DNA of 64,000 bases from Actinomycetota bacterium (lineage in GTDB: Bacteria > Actinomycetota > CADDZG01 > JAHWKV01), in contig JAUJPC010000002.1 in NCBI GenBank assembly GCA_030447305.1, forward strand, positions 128,815 to 192,814, read 5' to 3'. How positions within the stretch are numbered: the first letter of the stretch is position 1; every line of letters starts with the position of its first letter. A program made the position numbers and the translations under genes. This document shows, piece after piece, positions 16,553 through 29,337 of this stretch. Below the pieces are notes generated by a model that was not told where the DNA came from, did not search any database, and was given only the letters and a program-made list of their open reading frames with translations.

Positions 16553-16849
16553 CTACTTCATGGCTTCTACCTGGTGCCGGCAGAAGACCACCGCAGTCTT
16601 GCGGCGCCTACCGACCACTGACTCTTTTCCGTCGTCGTCTTTGGACTTGATCGGTACAAAGGTGATGATCTTGGTTCCCTTCTCGCCTTTGCGGACCACG
16701 AACCCTTGAGCCTTCCAGCGGGGGAAAGTGAAGATGTCCTCGTACGCCCTACAGGTGCCCTCGTGGCATGCCAGCTCTGCTTTGACCGCGTTATGGATTG
16801 AGAAGTGACCGAACTGCCTTGCGTTCAATGCCTCAAACGTCGTGCTCAT
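16553..16849 (-). CDS. ArdC N-terminal-like (ssDNA-binding, antirestriction-type) small protein
   Basis: A 98-residue protein. The segment FPRWKAQGFVVRKGEKGTKI, followed by ITFVPIKSKDDDG, matches the conserved core of the ArdC N-terminal domain, where W-x-x-x-G-x-x-V-R-K-G-E-K-G-x-x-I precedes a beta strand. ArdC proteins of conjugative elements bind single-stranded DNA and protect incoming DNA from restriction. Here only this domain is present; the C-terminal zinc-metalloprotease-like domain of full ArdC is absent, as in several phage and plasmid small proteins. ATG 16849 has a good ribosome-binding site (TAGGAGGC). It supports the view that this block belongs to a mobile element. Confidence 0.72.
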   Translation of the reverse strand: MSTTFEALNARQFGHFSIHNAVKAELACHEGTCRAYEDIFTFPRWKAQGFVVRKGEKGTKIITFVPIKSKDDDGKESVVGRRRKTAVVFCRHQVEAMK

Positions 16850-16885
16850 CGCTGCCTCCTATTTGAGTAAAGGATTTGGATTGGC

Positions 16886-17386
16886 TCAGTCCCACCAAGC
16901 TCGGCATGTGGTCCCGTCGTCGGAGAGCTCGTCGGCCAGCGCCCGTTTCATCGCCCCGAGGAAGGACTCAGCGATCTCGTGCCGGTGCTGGTTGGTTAGC
17001 GGCGTGCCCATACCGGTTTCGCACCAGCGAACCGCCTGGTGCGTCCAATAGGGGACTCGCGCGTAGATCACCGGGCTCCCTTCACGCCCAATCTCCACGC
17101 CCGACAGCCTGGGGAACAAAGATTCGAGCTCAGAAAGTACGGTGGTCGGGTTGAAGCGGTTGTAGCGGCCAACCAGGTGCAGGACTTCGGAAAGCACACC
17201 GAAGTCGGTGATCGGTTCAGACTTGAAGGTCAGCAGCCGGCACCCTCGCGGCGGCACCTGACAGTCTCCGTAGGCCAGGCAGATCAGGTCCGCCAGGTCG
17301 CACCGGGGACAGGTGGTTCGACTCTCAAGACTCAGTACGGTGGATCGATAGCGGTGCCCTCGCGGACAGGCCACGACTTGGTCCAT
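16886..17386 (-). CDS. Zinc-ribbon-like hypothetical protein
   Basis: A 166-residue protein that opens with a probable metal knuckle: C-P-R-G-H at residues 7-11, then C-P-R-C after about 18 residues, a spacing that fits a zinc ribbon of CxxxH/CxxC type. The rest is a mixed alpha/beta domain (ITDFGVLSEVLHLVGRYNRF, WTHQAVRWCETG) without a recognised family. The start ATG 17386 is preferred over GTG 17398 because a strong ribosome-binding site (GGAGGTGA) lies nine bases before it and would overlap the GTG. It sits between DnaN and the ArdC-like gene, so a role in the element's DNA metabolism is possible but not shown. Confidence 0.65.
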   Translation of the reverse strand: MDQVVACPRGHRYRSTVLSLESRTTCPRCDLADLICLAYGDCQVPPRGCRLLTFKSEPITDFGVLSEVLHLVGRYNRFNPTTVLSELESLFPRLSGVEIGREGSPVIYARVPYWTHQAVRWCETGMGTPLTNQHRHEIAESFLGAMKRALADELSDDGTTCRAWWD

Positions 17387-17411
17387 GAGTTTGTTCACCT
17401 CCGAAATGACG

Positions 17412-17459
17412 GAGGCCCCTCGAAGGACCGCCGGCGGGCGGGAACCTTGGAGAGGCCTC
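17412..17459 (-). other. Imperfect hairpin upstream of the zinc-ribbon gene
   Basis: Two 15-base arms (17412-17426 and 17445-17459) pair at 13 positions around an 18-base GC-rich loop, between the DnaN stop and the ribosome-binding site of the next gene. There is no U-tract on the minus strand, so it is not a standard terminator; it could be an mRNA-stabilising or attenuating structure. Confidence 0.35.
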
Positions 17460-17503
17460 GTTGATTGGGATGTTTGAAGAGGGGAGTCCCCTCGGCAGGT
17501 CGA

Positions 17504-18637
17504 CTAGTTCATGCGCACAGGCATCAGGACACATCGCTCGTCAACGCCCACAAACAGCGCCGGCTTGCATGGGTCGGTAACCTTGAGAATTGCCCGATCC
17601 TTATCCAGGAAGGCGATGGCGTCCTTCAGGAATGCCGGATTAAAGGCGATCTCCATCGGTCCGGTGCCGTTCGGCGAATAGGCGGCCTGGCTCAACGGCT
17701 GGCTCAGCTCGCCCACGTGTCCGTCGATCATTCGAATGCTGCAGCTTGGCCCGAGATTCAGCCGCACCGGGGTGCTGCGGTCGGTTCTGATCCCTGCTGC
17801 ATCGGAAACCGCGGCGTCCAGCTCTTTGGCGTCGAATTCCAAGCTGCCACCCTGGTTTTCGTCCGGAACGATTCGCCGCCAGTGAGGGAATTCACCCTCG
17901 ATTGGCCGCAACATCCAGGTCGTCGCCGCGAAGCGGAACTCGACTACCGGGCAGAGCTGCCCTTCGGGACGACCGGCGTAGATCGAGACCTCCGAAGCTC
18001 CCGGGATCTTTCCGGCCATTGCCTTGAGGGAGCTGGCCGCAAGGATGGGGCGTTCGCTGTAGTCGGGGTTGACCGACTGCAGAGGGACGACTGCGATCCC
18101 CAGCCGGTAGGAGTCGGTGGCGACCAGTTCGGCAGTGCGTGAGCCGGCGTCGAGGTTGACCTGAACCCCGGTGAGGACCGGTCGCCCTTGATCGCCCGAG
18201 GCACATCGCACGACCCGAGTGATCGCCCGGACGAGCTGGTCTCCGGCGACCGTAGCGACGCTGGCCAAATGTCCGGACGAGCGATGCCTTGGCCAGTCTT
18301 GCGACGGAAGCGTCGCCAGGGTCAGATTCACCCGTCCGTCGGTGATATGAACCCTGCCCTCATCCCCGCTTGCGATCGTTAGGTCCGGGTTCTTTATAGC
18401 TTTGGCCGCGGTGGTGAGCTGTTTGGCTGAGATTACGGCGACGCCGATCTCTTCGACCCGGGCATCGACCTGGGCATTGATCGTGAGATCGAGGTCCGTA
18501 GCCTGAAGGTGCAGCCTCGACCCGGACGCCTCAACTCTGATTCCGCCGAGGACTGGAAAGATGGGTTTCCTAGCGACCGCCGGCTGGACATTCTTGATCG
18601 CCTTGGCGAGGTCTTCGGTTGTAACTGTGAATTTCAT
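17504..18637 (-). CDS. dnaN: Accessory DNA polymerase III sliding clamp (beta subunit)
   Basis: A 377-residue beta clamp, normal length for DnaN, with all three clamp domains. N-terminal domain: MKFTVTTEDLAKAIKNV and PIFPVLGGIRVEA. Middle: QLVRAITRVVRCASGDQGRPVLTGV and ATDSYRLGI, the most conserved DnaN motif. C-terminal: FPHWRRIVP and the terminal LMPVRMN, matching the L-M-P-V-R-L end that forms part of the partner-binding pocket. The clamp tethers DNA polymerase and repair factors to DNA. It is not beside dnaA/recF as a chromosomal dnaN would be, but next to an ArdC-like gene and a small HTH gene. An extra clamp carried by a mobile element is the best reading. ATG 18637 (after AAAGGA) is chosen over ATG 18640. 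Confidence 0.92.
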   Translation of the reverse strand: MKFTVTTEDLAKAIKNVQPAVARKPIFPVLGGIRVEASGSRLHLQATDLDLTINAQVDARVEEIGVAVISAKQLTTAAKAIKNPDLTIASGDEGRVHITDGRVNLTLATLPSQDWPRHRSSGHLASVATVAGDQLVRAITRVVRCASGDQGRPVLTGVQVNLDAGSRTAELVATDSYRLGIAVVPLQSVNPDYSERPILAASSLKAMAGKIPGASEVSIYAGRPEGQLCPVVEFRFAATTWMLRPIEGEFPHWRRIVPDENQGGSLEFDAKELDAAVSDAAGIRTDRSTPVRLNLGPSCSIRMIDGHVGELSQPLSQAAYSPNGTGPMEIAFNPAFLKDAIAFLDKDRAILKVTDPCKPALFVGVDERCVLMPVRMN

Positions 18638-18664
18638 CATGAGTTCCTTTCGTCTTTAGAACGC

Positions 18665-18692
18665 AAAAAACGCGTGCACAAGGCAACGCGTT
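18665..18692 (-). terminator. Short terminator-like hairpin between the small ORF and dnaN
   Basis: A 6-bp stem AACGCG/CGCGTT (18687-18692 and 18669-18674) with a 12-base loop is followed on the minus strand by a T run (18668-18665 plus the end of the arm). It could partly end transcription of the HTH and small genes, lowering read-through into dnaN. The stem is short, so efficiency is uncertain. Confidence 0.4.
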
Positions 18693-18714
18693 CGGATTGA
18701 TGTGGCGTGAGAAG

Positions 18715-18912
18715 TTACGAGGGCGGCAGCTCCTCAGCGCTTTCGATGAGGATCTGCTTGGCGGCTATGAGGTCGGTGAGATTTATGCGCTCACCGGCCC
18801 GAGCCGCGGCGAGGGTTTGTCTAACATGCAGGTTGTGGCGCTCGACCGCCTCGTCTCGCCTGCCTTCTTGGATCAAAGATTCGATCGCCTCAGTGTGCTG
18901 AAACTGCTTCAT
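18715..18912 (-). CDS. Small helical hypothetical protein
   Basis: A 65-residue, all-helical, charged protein (MKQFQHTEAIESLIQEGRRD, then IAAKQILIESAEELPPS). ATG 18912 has a strong ribosome-binding site (AGGAGG with correct spacing). The upstream HTH gene stops at 18890, so the genes overlap by 23 bases in different frames. No family is recognised. Small helical proteins paired with an HTH regulator are often partners or antitoxin-like, but nothing here shows that. Confidence 0.6.
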   Translation of the reverse strand: MKQFQHTEAIESLIQEGRRDEAVERHNLHVRQTLAAARAGERINLTDLIAAKQILIESAEELPPS

Positions 18913-19165
18913 TTGCCGACACCTCCTCTTTCGTTCCTCGGTTCCACTCGAGCGGCCAGATGAGGACCGGATGCAGACCCAATCGGATTGCCATGCGATC
19001 TGCGACGCATTCACTGACCGTCGTTGCCGACATGACTCTCATTAGGGTCCTAGAGCTCACTCCAACCCGTTGTGCCAACTCGTCCCAGGTGGCTCCCCGT
19101 GATCCTTTGCACTTGAGCAGCCTGTCCTTCAACGGATCAGCCGGAAGACGGTTGCAGGCGTCCAC
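18890..19165 (-). CDS. Small HTH (Xre-like) DNA-binding protein
   Basis: A 91-residue protein with a helix-turn-helix at about residues 25-55 (TWDELAQRVGVSSRTLMRVM), followed by a helix-rich segment (ADRMAIRLGLHPVLIWP) seen in many phage and plasmid Xre-like regulators where a second helix pair completes the fold. GTG 19165 is chosen because a 13-base perfect anti-16S match ends six bases before it; the frame runs four codons further to GTG 19177, which lies inside that ribosome-binding site. It is the first gene of the block ending at the phosphatase and is the likely regulator of the dnaN operon. Confidence 0.75.
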   Translation of the reverse strand: MDACNRLPADPLKDRLLKCKGSRGATWDELAQRVGVSSRTLMRVMSATTVSECVADRMAIRLGLHPVLIWPLEWNRGTKEEVSANEAVSAH

Positions 19166-19171
19166 CTGTTC

Positions 19172-19184
19172 GATCACCTCCTTA
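19172..19184 (-). promoter_or_regulatory. Full-length consensus ribosome-binding site of the HTH gene
   Basis: The minus strand reads TAAGGAGGTGATC, complementary over all 13 bases to the 3' end of bacterial 16S rRNA, with a six-base spacer to GTG 19165. It decides the start of the HTH gene. A second AAAAAGGAGGTGATAAC at 19277-19261 is nearly as good but has no gene behind it. Confidence 0.75.
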
Positions 19185-20066
19185 GGTAAATTGCGGACGC
19201 GATTGGTCGGTAGGCGCGCTGGCTCAGCCCGTCGCTGACTTATTCAGGGAACGCTTCGGGGTTATCACCTCCTTTTTGGGCATCACCAATGGCCCTCCGA
19301 CCGGGAGGCAATCCCGCCAGGAGAGGTGTGCAAAGGAGCGGATTCAGTTCCGAGGAGTCCAGTGTTGGAGCTACTTGGGAAAGGCAGGTCCAGTTGGATT
19401 CGTGTTTTGAACTCGGGTCGTATTCGGATGTTGGACATCACAGCCCGACGCTCGGCGAATGGCGGTGCTAACGACCAACGCTCTCAACAGATACGAACTC
19501 GCCTACGTCAATGAGGTGCCCGTGTGTTGAAGCCGGGTGCTGCACCGTTAAAGCCGGCGATTGGGCTGAAGTGGTCCGCTTGCCCCATTCGACTCAGCTC
19601 AACCAAGTTCCAAATGGAAGCCAACCCCTCGCTGAAACACCGGCCGTTTCGGCCAGGACCGATCAATTACCGTCGTCAGCAGTAGGGACAACCTTCCGTA
19701 TACAAAAGCGGCTAAAAGGCCAAATCTGAAACGCTGCGACACAAGAAATCGGCCGCGGTACTAGTGCGACGTCGTAGCGACGCGGGTCCCGCGCGCCGCT
19801 GTCGCCCAGGGAGCGCACGAGGAGTCGCGCGAAGGTGATGCCAAATTAGCAGGGCAATCCCACCTCCAAAAAAACGACCTGGTCTCGGCTGACTGAGGTT
19901 CAGAACCGCATCCTTACTCAACACAATCGGGGAATCGCTATTGCCGAAGATGGTAGGAACTTGTAGCGTTAACCCACTTCCTCAGGCCGATATTGACTGC
20001 CCCCCAAGTCGATCGGCCACCTCAAGGGTGGATTCCATGAGGTGCCAAAACCCCTGATTTCTAACG
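19185..20066. other. Gene-free stretch with repeat copy B
   Basis: No supported gene is seen in these 880 bp. The region holds an orphan ribosome-binding-like site (19261-19277), whose only following frame is a 14-codon string, and repeat copy B (19703-19732), which matches 26 of 30 bases of 766-795. Promoters of the HTH/dnaN operon should lie here, but none is clear enough to mark. Confidence 0.4.
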
Positions 20067-20615
20067 TCAGGCAGCAGGATCGTACTCATGGATCAGCCCT
20101 CCGAGGACGTTGTGACGTTCCGTACGAACGACATCACGGCACTCGGGCGGGTCAGTCGCCACAGTGAACTCGGGCACCTTCAGATCGGGCGCGCGACGAG
20201 GCCGAGCACGACAATCTCAAGGTAGTAGCGCAGCACCCGTTTTTCGCTTCGAACAGTCAGAAACCAATGTTTCGCGACGGCGTTCTCGCTCTTGGGGCCC
20301 GATAAGGCGTGCGGATGATCTTCGTGCCCTCGGACTCGATCGCCTCATTACTTGGACCGCTGAGCTTCGAGTCTCGAATCGTGGACGAGAAACCGCGGGG
20401 AAGAGGACTCGTCATGCCGACGGATGCACGAATTCCTCGCCTGCTGGGTCACCCACACTGAAACGGGGTGGGCGGCGACTCCGGCCACATGCACCTCGCG
20501 GGTGGAAAGCTCGATGAGAAAAAGACGTACCGGGACTCCAACCAATAGGTTCGACGGTGAAGAAATCGCAAGCGATCATCCCGTGCGCCTGAGCTTGCAG
20601 GAATCGCGTGCTTAA
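20067..20615 (-). pseudogene. DDE (integrase-core) transposase relic
   Basis: Pieces of one transposase appear in order but in shifting frames: FLQAQAHGMIACDFFTVE near 20610-20560 (first catalytic Asp), then VGVPVRLFLIELSTREVHVA and HPVSVWVTQQARN near 20545-20425, the region normally holding the second Asp near 20380, RTPYRAPRA and ENAVAKHW near 20290-20250 (near the catalytic Glu), and the C-terminal GLIHEYDPAA ending at 20067. In intact members of this rve-domain transposase family these read through one chain. At least four frame changes are needed and the N-terminal HTH part is missing, so it is dead. It lies just downstream of the defence operon and marks an old insertion at that boundary. 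Confidence 0.75.
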
Positions 20616-20698
20616 TCCCCTCCAGTGGACCGACCTGTCCGCCCGTTAACTATTCAGGAGAACGAACCACGGAAATCGGGAGTACGCTCCGGTGCATT

Positions 20699-22527
20699 TT
20701 AGGACGATGGGCTCCGGTTCCACCCGGGGTCAGTTGCGCCTGGCCAGATCTCGAGGACTACATCGGCAAGTTCGCTACTGCGCTCGGCAATCCTTCGCTC
20801 GTCCCACGAGACGTGCGGGACGATCGACTGGCTCAGCTTCAGGAGGGAATGCTCGCGGAGCAGCTCGCGCTTCTCGTCCCACGGTCGGTTTGACTCGGTC
20901 TGGTTGAGCTTGGCGGTGACAAGGGTGAGGTTGCCAAGGCGGTGTTTCGCCGCGTCACGCTCTATCTCGGCGGCCAAGGGATCCGCATCGTCGGGGAGCC
21001 GCCAGTGCTGGTGCCAGGTCTGCGGGAGGACATGCTCGACATGCAGCCCACTGGTTCTGGTGAGCTGCTCGGACAACTCTCGCCGCAGGTGCTCCTCCAC
21101 CGCGGCGAGCAGCATGACCAGACGGGCCCGTTTGATGGTGTTGTACAGCGGAGCAGTGACCAGCTCCTCGCGAACGCGGTCGTCGTCAGGCCACTCCCGG
21201 GTGTCCCCTCGCGCCTCCTGCAGCCAGGTGACGACCGCATCGCCTGCGTTCGCAGGGGCGCTTTGCATACGGGCGATGAGCGTGGGGGCGACCTTGTTGT
21301 AGTCCTTCGTCGTTCCGCGGATGATCGCTCGACGCACGAGCCAGGACTCCATCGCTCGTAGTGCCCGCCGGCGCTCCTCGGCAGGCAGCACCGAGTCATC
21401 GAGGCCGTAGAGCAACAAGAAGACCGGCATGAACGTCGTGACGTCGAGGGTGGCGATCCGGGCGAAGAAAGCTCCGTCGGCCGAGTCCTTGGGGAAACGG
21501 TCGAACGAGTCGTACACCTGGGCGTGGCGCGACAAGTCGGCAATGAGCGGTTCGATCGGGCCGTCGCCATGCCCGTGCAACAGGCCACGGAACGTCGGGA
21601 ACAGCTGCTGGGAGTGAACGTCGCGGGCGGTCTGCATGACGAGCCAGTGCTGGAGGAACTGGTCTGCGCGCCCCCGCCGCAGCCGGCCAACGGTGATGTG
21701 CTGGCGCCAGGCCTCACTATCGAACTTCTGCCAGTACGTCTCATACAGTCTGACGACGTTCTCCTTACGGCCTTCGGCCACCCGGAACGTGAGGTTCTTG
21801 ATGAGGTCCACAGCCAGCAGCTCGGTCCCGCGGGCGTTGAGGACCTCGAAGATCGCTTGGGCGTTGTCGTTCGGCTCGAGGTCGATGACCACGATCTTCA
21901 ACAGGCTGCGGATCACGAGCTGCAGCGCGTCGAAGTGGCTTACGAGATTCTCCTCGCCGGCCGAGTCGGCTTCCTTGGCCCATTCCTCCGCAGCGCTCAG
22001 GAAGTAGCGATACGCGTCCGAGGGACGACCCTCGGTCGGATTGTTGGCCATCGCGCTGACGAAGGTGTCCCGGTCCCATTTGGTCGGCCACACCTTGAAG
22101 GTCTGGTCGCCCTCGTTGGCGTCGATGAGATCCGGGTCGTTAGTCAGCAGCTTGCCGAAGACCCGAGCGTGTTTTTCGAGGCGTTCGTCGCTCTCGGCGA
22201 CCGTGCGGATCGCCGCGATGAGGAGCTGCAGAGTGGTGAGCCGCTGCTGACCGTCGATGACGTGCCGCGCGTCGACCTTACCGGTACCGACGGCGAGCGG
22301 GTCGAGGACGACCGCCCCGAGGAAGTGCGGCGGCACCGACTGCTCCGCGTCCCTCGGGTCATCATGTCGCTCGTAGCTGTCAAGCAGGACGTCGACGACG
22401 TCGACGACGTCCTGCCACAAGGGCTCCCACTGCTTCTCGCGCTCCCAGACGTATGGACGCTGGAACATCGGCACGACGTAGCGAACATCGGCTCCGAACA
22501 GCTTGCTAAAGTCGAGCGTGTCGGCTT

Positions 22528-22531
<4 letters not shown>
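20699..22531 (-). CDS. DUF262-DUF1524 (GmrSD-like) nuclease of the defence operon
   Basis: A 610-residue protein. The N-terminal DUF262 (ParB-like) domain has VPMFQRPYVWEREKQ near residue 20 and DGQQRLTTLQLL near 92, the nucleotide-binding signature of GmrS-type proteins, plus FEVLNARGTELLAVDLIKN near 230. The C-terminal DUF1524 domain has the HNH-like nuclease motif HVEHVLPQ near 495 and HRLGNLTLV near 530. GmrSD, SspE and BrxU share these two domains and cleave phage DNA, often modified DNA, in an NTP-dependent way. The ATG overlaps the methyltransferase stop by four bases, so it is the last gene of a six-gene operon and the clearest candidate nuclease. Confidence 0.9.
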
Positions 22532-26505
<3,974 letters not shown>

Positions 26506-29337
26506 CTAGGCTTCCCCTGCGGGCAGTAGCACGTACACGCCGAGGAGGTCGGCCGGTAGATGCGGCCGGACCTGGAAGCGAACGCCCTTGCGGCGGGCCG
26601 CGTCACGGACGCGCCGGTGAGCGTCGAGCAGCCGCTCGGCCAGCGCGTGCGCTTCGGAGTCCAGGTGGCCGCCGAGGTGATCCTGCCCGTCGGTCACCGT
26701 GCGGGCGAAGCCGCGGGCCTGCTCGGGGGCGACGTTTGCGTCGGGGCGGGCGGCCAGCAGGCGCTCGACGTCCGCGTCGTCCAGCCACTCGGCGGCTTGG
26801 GGGCTGCTCGTGAACCCGAGCACCTTGGCGTCCTCGGCGAGGAGCTGGCGGTCCTGGCCCTGTTCGGTGACGAGCAGATGGAAGCGGAAGCGGCACACCA
26901 GCAGGGTGGTGCGGCGCGCGACCGCCGTCGTGCGCATAGCGCCGCAGCGAGCGGCCACCCCAGTGGCGTGCTCGTCCAGCGCGGTGTCGAGGACGTAGCT
27001 GGCGAGCCCTTCAACAAGGGGGTGCGTACGGGCCAGGTGCGCCTCGTCATCCTCGACCGGGAGGGTGAACCGGCCGTGAAGGACCGGGGTATCGTGCGCT
27101 CCGACGGCGTCCCTTGCGGCCGCCGGCACCTCGGCGAGGTCTAGCCGGACCCGGCCGTTTTCACCGGCCACGACCAGCCCGCCGAGCGCGGTGACCGCGT
27201 GGTTGACGAACTCCTCGACGTCGGTCTCGCTGCCCACCGCCGCGCGCATGGCCAGCACCTCGGGCCAGACCTCCTCAGGACGGATGGTTTGCTGGGCGAA
27301 CATGGTGCGGGAGCGCCGTTCGCGGTCGGCGGCATCCTCCCACTCGCTGTGGAGCACGTCGCGCTCCGCGGCGGCGCCGAGGTCGAGCTCCATCTGGCTG
27401 GGGTCGGCGCCGCGCAGCAGCAGCCCCTCAAGGATGGCCTCGACGACGCTGTTGGAGTTGGTCGGAACCGGGACGGAGACACCGAGCGATTTTCGGATCG
27501 CGTCGTGCTTGCGCAGAAGCACGTCCAGCACGATGCCGTCGATGCGGTTGTCCTTGCCGTAGTACGTGATGGCTCGCACGACGTCGCGGGGCTGGCCGAA
27601 GCGGTCGACGCGGCCCTCGCGCTGCTCGTGGCGGGTGGGGTTCCACGACAGGTCGTAATGGACGACCGCGTCGAACGGACGCTGCAGGTTGATGCCCTCC
27701 GACAGGCAGTCGGTCGCGACCAGCACCCGGGGGGACGGGGCGCCCCCCAGCTCGGCGATGCGGGTTTCGCGCTCGTCCGGGGGGAGCGTCCCGGTGATGG
27801 CCTCGACGGTGACGTTGTTGCCGAGCGCGGCGCGCAGGTGCTCGGCGACGTACTCGGCCGTGGGGATGAACCGGCAGAACACGATCGGGTTGTGCCCGTC
27901 CTTGATGAGCTCCTTGATGAGCTTTGTGGCGCCGGCGAGCTTGCTGTCGCCCCGTGGGCCTGCCAGGGCCTCGGCTTCGCGGGCTAGATCCCGCAGGCGG
28001 CGGCGGACGCGCTCGGTGTCGTCCTCTTGGTCGGCGTAGTCGGAGCCCGGGGGGACGTCCACCGCCTCTGCGGTTTCCTCGCCTGGCTGGTCGAGTACGG
28101 CACGTCGTCCTGCCTCGTCGGCGTCCTCGGGGGTTTCGGTGCCGAGGGCGTCAGCGCGGTTGCGCAACGTGGCGGCGGCTGCTGCGGGGCTGGAGGCGAG
28201 GGAGCGCAGGAGCGCCAGTGCGGACCACCAGCGGACCCGCTGGCGCTGCGCTCCACCCTCGGGATCGATGATGGTCTCGCGCGCGAAGGCAATCACCCTG
28301 TCGAGCAGCCGGCGGTAGCCGTCGGACAGCGTGTAGGTGGCTTCGGCAGTCTCCCGGGCTGGGAACGGGGTCTCCTCGTCGAGGTAGGCGCGGATGTCGG
28401 CGCGGCGCCGCTGCACGAAGTGCTGCGCGAGGTCCCGGCGATCGGCTTCGTGGCCCTGCCCCGACAGGTCGTCGGGCAGTGCGGCGAAGCGCTCGTCGAG
28501 CAGTGCGAGCAGGGCGCGGAAGGCTTCGTCCTTGCCGGAGTGCGGGGTGGCGGTGAGCAGCAGCAGGTTGCGGGTCGCGTCGCCAGAGAGGCCTTTGAGC
28601 AGCTCGTGCCGCTGATGGCGTCCGCGGGTCCCCGGTCCGCCGGCGTCGACGCAGGTGTGCGCCTCGTCGACGATGACCAGGTCGGGTGCAGCGCGGAGGA
28701 ACTCGTGACGGCGGCGCTCGGACTTGATGTAGTCGGTGGACACGACGGTGATGGGGTGCCGCTCGAAAAGTGACTCGCCGATGTCCAGCCGGCGCTCGAG
28801 CCGGGTGACGGTGGACGGCAGGACGAGCTGGGCGTCGAGGTGGAACTTCTCGGCCATCTCGCGCTGCCACTGCTCGGCGAGCTGGGGGCTGCACAGCACG
28901 GCAATCCGGCTGATGTCACCGTGGTCGTGCAGCTCGCGGGCGATGAGCAGCGCTTCGATGGTCTTGCCGACGCCGACGTCGTCGGCGATGAGCAGGCGCA
29001 CAGGGTCGAGCTTGAGGGCCATGAGCAGCGGCACGAGCTGGTAGGGCCGAGGCGTTACCGCGATCCGTCCGATGCTGCGGAAGGGGCCGGCGGAGGCGCG
29101 GAAGCCGAGCCGCAGGGCTTCGCGGAGGAGCCGACCGGAACGATAGTCGCCGACCTGGTTCGGGTCGGGTGGCTGGAAGACGGCGGGCTCGACGACCTCG
29201 AGGTTGGTGAGGATGCCGGTGGACTCGTCGTCGGTGCCGCCGAGGGGACGGACCAGGAGCAGGTCGTCGGCACTATCGGGCAGGACGACCCACTCTCGCC
29301 CGCGGGCGCGGACGAGGGAACCTACAGCGTGCGTCAT
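26506..29337 (-). CDS. SNF2-family helicase, DrmD-like
   Basis: A 943-residue SNF2/RapA-type translocase. Motif I DDVGVGKTIEALLIAREL lies near residue 117, motif II VDEAHTC near 226, motif III LLTATPHSGKDEAFRAL near 260, and the C-terminal helicase lobe has FCRFIPTAEYVAEHL, VLVATDCLSEGINLQ and HYDLSWNPTRHEQREGR then DRFGQ (motifs V-VI). Such translocases move on double-stranded DNA; in class 1 DISARM the equivalent is DrmD, encoded next to DrmMI as here. ATG 29337 is used, since the frame's earlier starts lie inside the small upstream gene, whose stop overlaps this ATG (ATGA). Confidence 0.9.
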   Translation of the reverse strand: MTHAVGSLVRARGREWVVLPDSADDLLLVRPLGGTDDESTGILTNLEVVEPAVFQPPDPNQVGDYRSGRLLREALRLGFRASAGPFRSIGRIAVTPRPYQLVPLLMALKLDPVRLLIADDVGVGKTIEALLIARELHDHGDISRIAVLCSPQLAEQWQREMAEKFHLDAQLVLPSTVTRLERRLDIGESLFERHPITVVSTDYIKSERRRHEFLRAAPDLVIVDEAHTCVDAGGPGTRGRHQRHELLKGLSGDATRNLLLLTATPHSGKDEAFRALLALLDERFAALPDDLSGQGHEADRRDLAQHFVQRRRADIRAYLDEETPFPARETAEATYTLSDGYRRLLDRVIAFARETIIDPEGGAQRQRVRWWSALALLRSLASSPAAAAATLRNRADALGTETPEDADEAGRRAVLDQPGEETAEAVDVPPGSDYADQEDDTERVRRRLRDLAREAEALAGPRGDSKLAGATKLIKELIKDGHNPIVFCRFIPTAEYVAEHLRAALGNNVTVEAITGTLPPDERETRIAELGGAPSPRVLVATDCLSEGINLQRPFDAVVHYDLSWNPTRHEQREGRVDRFGQPRDVVRAITYYGKDNRIDGIVLDVLLRKHDAIRKSLGVSVPVPTNSNSVVEAILEGLLLRGADPSQMELDLGAAAERDVLHSEWEDAADRERRSRTMFAQQTIRPEEVWPEVLAMRAAVGSETDVEEFVNHAVTALGGLVVAGENGRVRLDLAEVPAAARDAVGAHDTPVLHGRFTLPVEDDEAHLARTHPLVEGLASYVLDTALDEHATGVAARCGAMRTTAVARRTTLLVCRFRFHLLVTEQGQDRQLLAEDAKVLGFTSSPQAAEWLDDADVERLLAARPDANVAPEQARGFARTVTDGQDHLGGHLDSEAHALAERLLDAHRRVRDAARRKGVRFQVRPHLPADLLGVYVLLPAGEA

